Positions 56,086 to 64,000 of a stretch of 64,000 bases of DNA are shown piece after piece; the first letter of the stretch is position 1; every line of letters begins with the position of its first letter. A program made the translations under genes and the position numbers. A model generated the notes under the pieces. It did not search any database and was not told the DNA's origin. It was given only the letters and a program-made list of their open reading frames with translations. Source of the DNA: Torulaspora globosa (lineage: Eukaryota; Ascomycota; Saccharomycetes; Saccharomycetales; Saccharomycetaceae); contig NC_050729.1 in assembly GCF_014133895.1 (NCBI RefSeq), forward strand, positions 124,001 through 188,000. Reading direction: 5' to 3'.

Positions 56086-56096
56086 GAAATTTTTCA
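56086..56096. promoter_or_regulatory. RRPE element upstream of STM1
   Basis: GAAATTTTTCA, on the minus strand TGAAAAATTTC, matches the RRPE consensus bound by Stb3. It lies about 210 bp upstream of STM1, in the same intergenic region as the STB3 gene itself. Confidence 0.55.
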
Positions 56097-56149
56097 GCGT
56101 CGGGCGAAAAAACGGGTCCGCGCCCAGACCACGAATTTCGCACCGAGGC

Positions 56150-56156
56150 CGGGTAA
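56150..56156 (-). promoter_or_regulatory. Reb1-type site upstream of STM1
   Basis: CGGGTAA on the plus strand is TTACCCG on the minus strand, the Reb1 core, about 275 bp upstream of STM1. It is a motif match only. Confidence 0.4.
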
Positions 56157-56708
56157 ACAGCACACCAATGTTTGGTAGCGCCGTTCTGCGAGGATCAAAA
56201 GACATAAGCTCTCGAAGGCATACTTTCTCGAGGGCGGTTAGCACAACTCCTGATCGAGGTCTGTGTGTAGCGTCTGCAAAGAGCTAGCCTGGGAACTGAG
56301 AGAACGCGCTGCGTGCCTAGCGCTTGATGCCCAATGGACACAGTACTTAACAAGGCCTGTCGGTAAGCAGGAACACGAAGAACCGCGTCAACTCGAACAC
56401 GAGGTGCCACGTCCAGGAGCGAGTCGAAGACCTCATGCAGCCATACAGCTTATCTACACTTGGTTTTACAGCGGCGCTTGGTGTCGGACGCGAGAGCGCC
56501 GGAGCGGCTCAACTACTCACTGCCAGCACTGACGAGTTCACCACCAAGTAGCAGGCGCCCGCCAGTAGGCGTATCAACTAGCAGAAGTGACGAAGGTGGC
56601 TCCGCTGTGTTGCGTGGGAGGCCATGTGCGCAGTAACGACTGGTAATGTCGGGATTTTCGACAGAAAAATCACCGTAATATAACGAAATTTGTGCCAGTT
56701 GGGCTCCT

Positions 56709-56715
56709 TATAAAG
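56709..56715 (+). promoter_or_regulatory. TATA box of STB3
   Basis: TATAAAG lies 79 bp upstream of the STB3 ATG at 56788. Confidence 0.5.
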
Positions 56716-56787
56716 GTTTGTGACGATTGGACAACTGAGAATTCAGACTCATTGAAACGGTTAGAGCTCAGAAAGTGACGAGTGACT

Positions 56788-58158
56788 ATGCCAACAGGTG
56801 AGGGGAGTTTTGAGACGGGCAAGAAGGGGATTGTACAGGGACCGAAACCGATATCTACGTCTTCACCAGCAGGGTTGGCTGCGGCACAGATGGTGACGCC
56901 GTCGAAACTGTCAGCACTGTTGTTGGAGAGGGGCCCTCTGGCGATTCGGCATATAACGCAGACGTTGGGGGCGGAGATTCCGAGTTTCAAGGATTTGTCG
57001 TCTTCGAAGCAGCGCAGACTTATCATGAGTGCGATGGAGAGCGGCGACGTAGACAGCAGCGTTGTGTTTGAGAAGATCGGCTGGGGCCAGTGGTCGGCCA
57101 AGGTGGTGGAGGCGGAGAATTTTGCCAAAGAGAGAGAGTTGACGAATGCGGCGAACGCCAAGGTGAAGGATATAGTGGCACAGGAGAGCCAGAGGAGAAG
57201 AAGCAGTAGTAGCCATAACCGGGGCAAAAAACAGCCGCTGGCTTCGCTGGCTGCGGGCAAAAACGGAGATGGAGGGGTGGTTTATATCGACGAGAACCCA
57301 CTGGCCTCCGAGGACGAGGACGAGCCCTTTGGACGCGAGGAGGAAGACGGCAACGAGGACGAGGATGATGATCTTGTCAAGAGCGACGATCCGTACAGCT
57401 TCAGAAGGAGGAAATCGAGCGTGGTGTTTGCGGACTCGTCCCCCGAAGGCGTGGAACACGAGCTGCTGGCACAACGCGTGAGACCGCTACTAAAGGGAAA
57501 GCGTGGTGGCAGGAGATCGAGCTCAAAGATGGCCAACTCATCGGTCTTCAAGCCCGGCGTTCACCTCGATCACCCCAACGGTGGCTCCAGCAATAGCGCG
57601 GCCGTCTCGCTATCGGCAACGCCGACGATGATCGATCTAGAGCAGATCTCAAACTCGTTGAGCGAGTCATCGTCAAGGAGGGAATCCCGCGTGTCGTTCT
57701 CGAAAGAGTCTAGCATACGATCTACGCTTCTCCCGCACAAGAACTACCACTGGATCCCCACGTCGTCGCCGCGATTGACATATCAAACATCCACTCAGGC
57801 CCCACCGCTCCTGGCAGCTTCGCAGGGAAGCAACAGGAAAAGACAACATAGCGCTAAGCCGTCGCACAAGACCGACAGGCACTCGGACACAGACGAAGAG
57901 GATTGGGCCGCCATGGGCGCTGCGACACTGCGGAACAACAGCGTCCCACCCAAGATGGACACCGTGGCCACGTCGCCGAACGGGTTCGTAGCCCCGAAGG
58001 TGATCGACACTTCAGAGATCCCCGGCTTCGAGCACCAGCTACCGCCGCCCGCGGTGCGCACGGGCCGCGACGACCAGCAACAGCAATCGCAGCCAAGAGC
58101 AGGCCAAAGCGAGGACAGCAGCGATGCAGCAAAGCTGCTAATGAGCCTAAAATCCTGA
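56788..58158 (+). CDS. STB3: RRPE-binding transcription factor Stb3
   Basis: Stb3 binds RRPE elements and, with Sin3/Rpd3, represses ribosome biogenesis genes when glucose or TORC1/Sch9 signalling falls. The 456-residue product has its conserved domain at about residues 30–120, with TPSKLSALLLERGPLAIRHI, EIPSFKDLSSSKQRRLI and FEKIGWGQWSAKVV. The rest is disordered, with acidic runs, RRxS motifs typical of Sch9/PKA sites (RRKSSVVF, GRRSSSK) and a Gln-rich C-terminus. The ATG at 56788 is the first methionine; a GTG lies two codons upstream. It matches YDR169C. Confidence 0.88.
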   Translation: MPTGEGSFETGKKGIVQGPKPISTSSPAGLAAAQMVTPSKLSALLLERGPLAIRHITQTLGAEIPSFKDLSSSKQRRLIMSAMESGDVDSSVVFEKIGWGQWSAKVVEAENFAKERELTNAANAKVKDIVAQESQRRRSSSSHNRGKKQPLASLAAGKNGDGGVVYIDENPLASEDEDEPFGREEEDGNEDEDDDLVKSDDPYSFRRRKSSVVFADSSPEGVEHELLAQRVRPLLKGKRGGRRSSSKMANSSVFKPGVHLDHPNGGSSNSAAVSLSATPTMIDLEQISNSLSESSSRRESRVSFSKESSIRSTLLPHKNYHWIPTSSPRLTYQTSTQAPPLLAASQGSNRKRQHSAKPSHKTDRHSDTDEEDWAAMGAATLRNNSVPPKMDTVATSPNGFVAPKVIDTSEIPGFEHQLPPPAVRTGRDDQQQQSQPRAGQSEDSSDAAKLLMSLKS

Positions 58159-58200
58159 TATTCAGCCCAAATCGAGCCATTAGCCGTTATCCAGAATCCA

Positions 58201-58233
58201 TCACGTGACCGCAAATGGCTACAAATCACGTGA
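58201..58233. promoter_or_regulatory. Paired TCACGTGA sites upstream of GID11
   Basis: Two copies of TCACGTGA, the high-affinity Cbf1-type bHLH site (also bound by Pho4/Tye7 in part), start 25 bp apart, about 290–320 bp upstream of the GID11 ATG. Confidence 0.55.
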
Positions 58234-58274
58234 CATTTTTAGGGGGAACCCCATTTACGAAATGGCAGTGGAGT

Positions 58275-58282
58275 ATATAAAG
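58275..58282 (+). promoter_or_regulatory. TATA box of GID11
   Basis: TATATAAA lies about 240 bp upstream of the ATG and downstream of the paired E-boxes, consistent with a leader of up to about 180–210 nt. Confidence 0.55.
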
Positions 58283-58522
58283 AGTTGATGGCTACGGCGC
58301 CAACGGTTGATTTGAGTTACTACTCCTGAGGCTGGACGGCTCTTTGGATGCGGTATATTTGACTATTCAGTGCGTGTCCTGTTTTCGTCAGATCAGGAAG
58401 TAGTGAGGGAAGTGTGAGGATTAGTCAGAGCCTTTTGCTGCAATAAACATCCTGTTTCAAGAGTCATAGGATTATCATCAGTATCTAGAGAAGTTTGCAC
58501 GAGTACCAGGATCTGCGGGAGG

Positions 58523-60640
58523 ATGACTATTGATGGGAGCCATAGGAATAGTGACGAGCTTGACGATGAAAGTCTCAACACGGGGTTAGACAAGGTATAT
58601 CAAAACTATATGATGCCTGGCTTGGAGCTGTACGACGCCAAGATATCGATCAACCACTGGCAACTGCGAGACTGCTTGCGATCTTCGTCGAAGCAGCCAG
58701 GAAAGTTGCTTTACATCTTTGATCACTCGGTGAGAATGCTGGATACGGGGCAAGCGAGCACGATGGAGTATTACAGACATAGGAAGCAGGTGAAATCTCG
58801 CAGGAATAGCGTTAGTAACGCGAGGAAGAGCACGGGATCCCGACTTCGAAGTTCCCATAACGTTCCGTCTCAGAAATTGGTCGAATTCAACTTTAAACCT
58901 CGCAGTTTCACGGAATCGCAGGGATTGATTGCATGTGGTGGTCTTATTGGACCAGACGATAAGGGTTTTCCCACTAATTGGTCGCGGATCGCTCACGAAG
59001 TAAATAACGGATCGCCGATACCGCCGCCCGCGGAGCCCGTGAAGCTTGCTAACAGAAACGTGTTAGCGGATCACAGCAATTACAGTAATCCCAGCATATG
59101 GAAAGGTATCCTGTCGCTTCATAATACCGAGACTGGTGCTTCTTCATCTCACACAATGGGGCAATTCATTAATAATTGCGTTACTTTGAGTCCGAGGTCA
59201 ACACAGGAGTATGATTTATACTCCTGCAACAATGACGGGCATCTTTACCAGTGCAATGTTAACAACAGAGGGGTGGAGCTGGTGCGCAGGTACTCGGATT
59301 TGAAATTTGCTTTGAATAATGCGGCTATCTCTCATGATGGTAAAACCTTAATAGCCTCAGGCGATTCTAACAAATTTGCCATTTATAGACAAAATGAGCT
59401 TGCCGGTCAGTTCTTTTTGTCCTATGACAATCAGGCGGATTGGGGAAGCTCTATCTCCAGAGCCAAACGTATTCCCAGATTTGCATTGCCAGACGGTTCC
59501 GGATATGTTGACCATATCTACGAAGCCCCAGGAGGTGATCACGGATTCTATAGTAGTTTCTCTGAAAACGATCTTCAATTTGCAACTTTGTTCCAAAATG
59601 GTGTTTGCTTAATTTATGATGTTAGGAATATGGGAATGCCCCTCGCTGAAATATCATCTACAAGGCCACACTCTCATAATGGTGCATTTAGGGTGTGTAA
59701 GTTTAGCTACGGTTTGGATGACCTGCTTTTCATTTCGGAACATCAGGGCAGGGTGCACGTTGTCGATACCAGGAATTTCATGAATCACCAGGTCATTCTA
59801 ATTCCAGATAAGTTGAAAACAGAGACAGAGATATCCAGTAACACGGGCGATATTTTAGCTGATCTGAGAAGAAGGAACGCCCCGATGGTTTCTGGCTTGT
59901 CACCATTATCCTCATCTTCTTCACTGTCGACATACGGAAGCACTAGCAGAAGACGTCATTCTTTGCCTACATCTCCTAATCCGGCCGTTGAACCTTGGCT
60001 CACTACGGCAAATAGTGTACCGCTCAAATATTTGGAGCCTCAAGTCGTCCCATACCCAAGGGCTTTTAACAAGCTTTCGAATAATTTCAGCGTTCCTCAG
60101 CCATGGGATTCTGACGAAAAAGAAGTCGAAAATGTGGATGTTAGCCGTGGTGTGAGACGGAGATCGTCATTTAGAGTGAGGAGATTTTCTACTTCCTCGA
60201 ACATTTCTGAAAATGCGGAAGGTATTGATCCGGCAATCCTGGGCAACTCGATACCTGAGCAACAACATTATCAAGCAGTGGATAATTATAATTATCCTGA
60301 ACAGCGTACTGGCATTTTTGCAAGTGCTACAAGAGACAGAGCTTCTTCGAGCAACTCTGTTGATGAAGATGATATTTACGATGCCTACGCTGATGTAAAC
60401 TCCCGGGATTCAACGTATCCCATAAGTGGAAGATATGGTCATACATTGAGAGCTTTTTCGATAAATTCCACTTCAAACTATTACGCTTCCGATTCAACAG
60501 AGGAGAATAACATTTCTGGTATTGATTGGGTCGAAGACTGCAACGGATGCTCGCTAGTTATCGGAACAGATTATGGAATCATGAAATGGAACATCAATTC
60601 CTGGGCGAGGAGAAGTTTTTCAAGCTATGATTTCTGTTAG
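58523..60640 (+). CDS. GID11: GID E3 ligase substrate receptor Gid11 (YLR149C orthologue)
   Basis: The 705-residue product corresponds to YLR149C, named Gid11 as a substrate receptor of the GID/CTLH ubiquitin ligase that recognises N-terminal Thr degrons. It is a divergent WD40-type beta-propeller. Segments such as YDLYSCNNDGHLYQCNVNN, DGKTLIASGDSNKFAIY and FATLFQNGVCLIYDVR show repeated beta-blade patterns, and the last blade ends with GIDWVEDCNGCSLVIGTDYG. A Ser/Arg-rich loop (about 430–590) interrupts the fold. The start is the ATG at 58523. Strand and order match S. cerevisiae, although STB3 from chromosome IV sits between it and STM1. Confidence 0.87.
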   Translation: MTIDGSHRNSDELDDESLNTGLDKVYQNYMMPGLELYDAKISINHWQLRDCLRSSSKQPGKLLYIFDHSVRMLDTGQASTMEYYRHRKQVKSRRNSVSNARKSTGSRLRSSHNVPSQKLVEFNFKPRSFTESQGLIACGGLIGPDDKGFPTNWSRIAHEVNNGSPIPPPAEPVKLANRNVLADHSNYSNPSIWKGILSLHNTETGASSSHTMGQFINNCVTLSPRSTQEYDLYSCNNDGHLYQCNVNNRGVELVRRYSDLKFALNNAAISHDGKTLIASGDSNKFAIYRQNELAGQFFLSYDNQADWGSSISRAKRIPRFALPDGSGYVDHIYEAPGGDHGFYSSFSENDLQFATLFQNGVCLIYDVRNMGMPLAEISSTRPHSHNGAFRVCKFSYGLDDLLFISEHQGRVHVVDTRNFMNHQVILIPDKLKTETEISSNTGDILADLRRRNAPMVSGLSPLSSSSSLSTYGSTSRRRHSLPTSPNPAVEPWLTTANSVPLKYLEPQVVPYPRAFNKLSNNFSVPQPWDSDEKEVENVDVSRGVRRRSSFRVRRFSTSSNISENAEGIDPAILGNSIPEQQHYQAVDNYNYPEQRTGIFASATRDRASSSNSVDEDDIYDAYADVNSRDSTYPISGRYGHTLRAFSINSTSNYYASDSTEENNISGIDWVEDCNGCSLVIGTDYGIMKWNINSWARRSFSSYDFC

Positions 60641-60785
60641 CATATTTACTTGTGTGTAAGTTTAATGTCTCGTTATTCATGCCTGCCTATTTAAGGTCCC
60701 GAAATAGAGCGGGTAGGTAATTCCACGTAACCTATATAGCGCCAATAATTATCGAATTTTAGTTGGGGGGCTGCTGAAAGCAAAC

Positions 60786-62303
60786 TCAATCAACAACGTC
60801 AGCTGTATTTTCAACGGCTTCAGAGGAAGATAGCTCCTCATTTTTGTCCTCTGGTTTGGCATCCCCATGAAGTGACAAGTCTTCCAACTTATTTTGACTT
60901 TCGTACTCGTTCTGTAGCTGTTTGAAGTCTTCCTCAGTCTCAAGCAAAGCCTTCACCCCAATGATATCAGCCTCATTGAAAAGCTCAAGATACTCCTCAG
61001 CTTCTTTAATAGGTATCTCAGCGAAAACTTCGTTGACTTTGTCAAGATTTTTTGTCTTGATTGCATCCTGCATGGCCTGTGGTAGCTTTTGAAAGGCTTC
61101 CACTCTTTTGACTTCAGCAGGATCCTCCGATTTGAAGTCAGGCAGGTTGACCTCCAGTTCTGTTGACTCATCAAGTGATTTCAATTCTATAGTCTCTACG
61201 CCTTCTTGTTCATTTTCATGTTCTTGTTCCATGACTCGCACGCGATTTTTGACATGATCGAACTTAGCTTGCACGGACTGCAAAAACGACTGTTTCCCGG
61301 CTAAATTTGACCCACGAACAACCCTCTCAAAGAACATCTCTATTACTTGTTCCATCTCGCTAGAAACGAGTCCGGTTATCTTCTTCATGTCATAAATTTC
61401 CCGAATGTAAGCGATCAATTCCGATTGGTGAATGACACGATATGTACTTTCCTCATCTCCCTTCATTTGATATTCGAATGCTTTCATCATAAGCGCATCC
61501 TTTTGTTGCTCGGAGATGATAGGCATATGTTTCAAGAGATATTCCTCTGATTTCGCGTAATCGCTACTAGCTATCTCACCAAATGCTTCTGTTTCAGGCG
61601 CCAATTCCATAACATCTTCGTACTCAATGAAATTGGCCGGCAAACTGGGCAAATCAACGGCTGGTACTGGCGATCCGATTCCCGTCTTTGCAGCGGCTTT
61701 CTGTAAATTTTCGGCCACTTTTTCTTCTACTGCAGACTCTTTTTTGTTCATGAAACCGCTGTCGAAGCCTGGCTTAATATCTTCCGATGAGATCGATGAA
61801 TTCTTCTCAATGTACAACTGTTCCAGCTTTTTCTTTGCTTCCACGGTAACATTATCAATTTTCTGCCTATGCTTAAGAACGAGTTGACGAATAACGGCGC
61901 CATCCTTCGGGTCTTTGCCCTCATTCTTCGCATCTCTTTCCAGTTGCTCAAAAAGATCCTCGACCATTTCATTGTAAGAGGGTATATCTGGATCCACATT
62001 ATCCCCCATGCTCTTCTCATGCTTATCAAAATTGGCATTTAAAAACTTGGCGAGAGTGTCCTTCACAACCAAATCGCTATCCTTCAGATTCTCGAGAAGC
62101 TTGTCGACTCGCCTGTTAAGAGACGCATACATATTGATCTGGGTCTCCAAATTTTTGATATCTTGGTTCCGCTTCAGCCTCTTCTCATGAATACTCTGCT
62201 GCTTCCACTTGATGAATGAACGCTTATCAACGTTAGGATGCACCTCGATGTCCGAGTCATCCGAAAGCTCGATCTTGTCCCACTTCGAGTAATCAATTGC
62301 CAT
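60786..62303 (-). CDS. CDC37: Hsp90 kinase co-chaperone Cdc37
   Basis: Cdc37 delivers kinases to Hsp90. The product has 505 residues (S. cerevisiae 506). The N-terminal kinase-binding region starts with the invariant MAIDYSKWDKIELSDDSD, with Ser14 and Ser17 in a casein kinase 2 context. A long helix and the middle Hsp90-binding domain follow, with HLPIISEQQKDALMMKAFEYQ-type sequence (here KHMPIISEQQKDALMMK). The acidic C-terminus ends TADVVD. The start at 62303 is fixed by that N-terminus. The gene is followed upstream by TAF10, as YDR168W–YDR167W. Confidence 0.97.
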   Translation of the reverse strand: MAIDYSKWDKIELSDDSDIEVHPNVDKRSFIKWKQQSIHEKRLKRNQDIKNLETQINMYASLNRRVDKLLENLKDSDLVVKDTLAKFLNANFDKHEKSMGDNVDPDIPSYNEMVEDLFEQLERDAKNEGKDPKDGAVIRQLVLKHRQKIDNVTVEAKKKLEQLYIEKNSSISSEDIKPGFDSGFMNKKESAVEEKVAENLQKAAAKTGIGSPVPAVDLPSLPANFIEYEDVMELAPETEAFGEIASSDYAKSEEYLLKHMPIISEQQKDALMMKAFEYQMKGDEESTYRVIHQSELIAYIREIYDMKKITGLVSSEMEQVIEMFFERVVRGSNLAGKQSFLQSVQAKFDHVKNRVRVMEQEHENEQEGVETIELKSLDESTELEVNLPDFKSEDPAEVKRVEAFQKLPQAMQDAIKTKNLDKVNEVFAEIPIKEAEEYLELFNEADIIGVKALLETEEDFKQLQNEYESQNKLEDLSLHGDAKPEDKNEELSSSEAVENTADVVD

Positions 62304-62626
62304 TTTCTTTTCAAAAGATAATATGTCTGGGTAAATGATGACTGCAGGTCTAATAACTATTCTCGACACTAGTTAAGCCACTAGGAAGAATTAGCCCTCA
62401 ACCCATCTGGTATTAAGGTGGTGGTGGCACCTTCATTAACCTTTACTACTTACTACGTACTTACCTACTATCCCGTCACTATACACGACAAGTTCTTCCA
62501 TCTAAGAAGCTTCACCAGCGCATATGATAACTAGCCCGGTTGCGGCTGCTGTGAGCCATTGAGTTCCTCTCATGCTGTGACGACTCCATTATTGAGTTTC
62601 CTCTTGTTAAGCGGTCTCGACAACCG
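62304..62626. other. CDC37 promoter and TAF10 3' region
   Basis: This 323-bp spacer between two minus-strand genes holds the CDC37 promoter. I see no clear TATA, RNA gene or repeat in it. Confidence 0.35.
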
Positions 62627-63244
62627 CTAGCGATAGAAATCTGGTCGCGTGATGTTGAGGCCGTACTCTGCAACGGCGCTGCTCAGATCATTCACTGTCA
62701 AGACCACTTTGCTTGCGGTCGTTTTCTCATTCTGCTGTTGTTGTTGCTGCGATATTTGCTGTTGTCCCGGCTGCTGTTGTCCCGCGAGAAGCTGCCTAGC
62801 TCTTGCCTGTCCGTTACTGGCGTTGTTGACCGCAACCGATGACCTGATCCTCGAATATTCGTAAGCGTCGGCTGCAATGTCACTTACAAACTTCTGAGTC
62901 GCCAGGGCTAGCAGTCGCTTCACTCTTACATCGGCACAGTCGAAACCGTTCTTCATTAGGTAGTAGTCTATGACAGCGTCGGGAATAATCGGTGGGTTAT
63001 CTTCGACTAAGTTCAGTATATCGTTCAGCGTCTTGTCCTTCCTGGTAAATTCAGGTATCTCAAACAATTTCCCAGAACCGTCGTCGAGTCGTGGCTTCTC
63101 TGACGAGGCTTTATCAGTCTCACGGTTCGTCTCGGTGCCTTGATTGAATAGTTGTCCATTATCAATGGGTCCTTCCTCGTTGTCATCAAACTCGTCCACC
63201 TCTTCATCAAGCTCCATCTTATCTTCGTCTTCTCTATCACTCAT
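62627..63244 (-). CDS. TAF10: TFIID/SAGA subunit Taf10
   Basis: Taf10 is a histone-fold subunit shared by TFIID and SAGA. The 205-residue product (S. cerevisiae 206) has an acidic N-terminal half and a strongly conserved histone-fold half. The latter begins [17 protein letters not shown] and includes [18 protein letters not shown] and [19 protein letters not shown] Gln-rich insert with a run of six Gln lies near residues 160–175, and the protein ends [13 protein letters not shown]. The start is the ATG at 63244; the frame is open further upstream but has no conservation there. NGG1, another SAGA gene, is in this window. Confidence 0.96.
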   Translation of the reverse strand: MSDREDEDKMELDEEVDEFDDNEEGPIDNGQLFNQGTETNRETDKASSEKPRLDDGSGKLFEIPEFTRKDKTLNDILNLVEDNPPIIPDAVIDYYLMKNGFDCADVRVKRLLALATQKFVSDIAADAYEYSRIRSSVAVNNASNGQARARQLLAGQQQPGQQQISQQQQQQNEKTTASKVVLTVNDLSSAVAEYGLNITRPDFYR

Positions 63245-63586
63245 GGTCCTTTGAATCTCCTCACTCCTGTTCTCTATCCCTCTCTTGTAGCCATCGAACG
63301 TATTGGTATACCCTCGCTTGTTCATTAAGAAGCGAGCACTCAGAAGCTCATAATTATATACGTGGCACAGATACAAACCCAACGCTAGTCGAGGCCGGTG
63401 TTAAGCGCCTTGGAGCAACCACTTCAGCGTTGGAACGCAGTGGCTAATCCATAGGCTCGCTGGAGTGCTCCCGGCGGAGATATCTTGGTAAATTTGAGGA
63501 CTTTTCTGGCCAGGTTTGCTGCACCACAGCTAGACACTGGGGAGGCGGTCTCGACAGCTACGTAGTGTTGTTTACTCAGCTGTTCT
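63245..63586. other. TAF10 promoter and PEP3 3' region
   Basis: This 342-bp spacer lies between the PEP3 stop and the TAF10 start, both on the minus strand. Part of it is open in the TAF10 frame but without conserved sequence. No RNA gene or clear regulatory motif is recognised. Confidence 0.35.
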
Positions 63587-64000
63587 TTATAGCTGCCATT
63601 TCTTGACCTCCTCTTCGTTAGCTCCGAGAGGTTCATCGATTGTGTTGATGTTGATATCGCTGCACAAACAACATTTGGCTGCTATAAGCGCCTCGAGCTC
63701 TTCTGCTTTCACAGAGTTCTTGTCCTTAGCCATCCGGCGTTGGAAGCTTTCAATCTTGCTCTTTAAGTTATAGTCGTTCGAGTCCAGAATCGCTCTTATC
63801 AGGCAATCGGTATGGAAACAATGCCCACAAGGAAAGGCCAAAAATTTCCTTGTTTGCAGGACCCTTTGGCATCGACTACAGGAAACCCCTGGCTCCAAGA
63901 TAGCATACCTTTCTTTGAAGGATTCGATATCTCTCAATATCTCTTTCTTGATTACCACGGAGTGCTTGATTTGCTCAGATATTTGACGCATCGATCTGCC
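63587..64000 (-). CDS. PEP3: HOPS/CORVET subunit Pep3 (Vps18), C-terminal fragment
   Basis: This is the last 137 codons of Pep3/Vps18, a core subunit of the HOPS and CORVET tethers at the vacuole and endosome. The gene continues beyond base 64000 and the frame is open to the edge. The visible part is the C-terminal RING-H2 domain, with CSRCQRVLQTRKFLAFPCGHCFHTDCL and, after a helical insert, CCLC. The final residues are EVKKWQL. Its place beside TAF10 combines YLR148W and YDR167W neighbours, as expected for the ancestral order. Confidence 0.9.
   Translation of the reverse strand, partial: GRSMRQISEQIKHSVVIKKEILRDIESFKERYAILEPGVSCSRCQRVLQTRKFLAFPCGHCFHTDCLIRAILDSNDYNLKSKIESFQRRMAKDKNSVKAEELEALIAAKCCLCSDININTIDEPLGANEEEVKKWQL

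Larger units (their letters stand above)
55880..56787. promoter_or_regulatory. Divergent STM1–STB3 intergenic region
   Basis: This 908-bp region separates two divergent genes. It has an RRPE box (56086–56096) and a Reb1-type CGGGTAA (56150–56156), both about 200–280 bp upstream of STM1. TATAAAG (56709–56715) lies 79 bp upstream of STB3. The part between 56,300 and 56,650 is GC-rich without recognised genes. Confidence 0.5.
58159..58522. promoter_or_regulatory. GID11 promoter region with twin E-boxes
   Basis: This 364-bp region has two perfect TCACGTGA palindromes (58201–58208 and 58226–58233) 25 bp apart and a strong TATA box (TATATAAA, 58275–58282). Upstream ATGs occur at 58289 and 58348, the latter giving a four-codon ORF ending at 58362. 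This architecture suggests a regulated gene. Confidence 0.55.

Overview
The window is nuclear DNA from a budding yeast of the Saccharomycetaceae. The genes are compact, mostly intronless, and use the standard code. Nearly every protein can be matched to a Saccharomyces cerevisiae gene from remembered sequence and gene order. The neighbours alternate between genes that S. cerevisiae keeps on chromosome IV (YDR167–YDR190) and on chromosome XII (YLR148–YLR168, plus YLR244–246). Two genes duplicated in S. cerevisiae, UPS2/UPS3 and SDH4/SHH4, are each single here. This is the ancestral order of a lineage that branched before the whole-genome duplication (Lachancea, Torulaspora, Zygosaccharomyces or a relative). 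The exact genus cannot be fixed from the sequence alone.

Layout. 1–6.3 kb: RVB1 (3' end only), SLY1 (with an intron), CCT6, MAP1, CDD1. 6.6–11.2 kb: SND1, ERF2, one UPS2/UPS3-type gene. 11.4–24.4 kb: ATC1, RPS31 (ubiquitin fusion), PLP1, SEC10, CDC1, SAS4, SCC2. 24.6–33.8 kb: PUS5, NVJ3, CSN9, SDH4, MAS1, UBC1, NGG1, RSM24. 33.9–40.4 kb: HMO1 (with an intron), ARG82, SUP35, HSP42. 40.9–42.5 kb: tRNA-Gln(UUG) and URC1, a uracil-catabolism gene absent from S. cerevisiae. 43–48.7 kb: SEC7. 49–60.6 kb: ACS2, a YLR152C-type transporter, PCD1, STM1, STB3, GID11. 60.8–64 kb: CDC37, TAF10 and the 3' end of PEP3.

The genes are housekeeping functions and are not an operon. They cover membrane traffic (SLY1, SEC7, SEC10, PEP3), chaperones (CCT6, PLP1, HSP42, CDC37), translation (RPS31, SUP35, STM1, MAP1), chromatin and transcription (RVB1, SAS4, SCC2, NGG1, TAF10, STB3, HMO1), mitochondria (UPS, PUS5, SDH4, MAS1, RSM24) and ubiquitin pathways (UBC1, CSN9, GID11).

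The most interesting points are: (1) the URC1 locus, whose protein keeps the zinc and catalytic residues of GTP cyclohydrolase II and whose promoter has three CCGTCGG boxes plus GATA sites; (2) two clear spliceosomal introns, in SLY1 and HMO1, which S. cerevisiae lacks; (3) abrupt GC changes inside SEC7 and MAS1; (4) upstream ORFs before SEC7, SND1, the YLR152C homologue, GID11 and ERF2; (5) a 1.15-kb HMO1–ARG82 gap with one candidate small ORF. I see no transposon, CRISPR array, virus or toxin gene.
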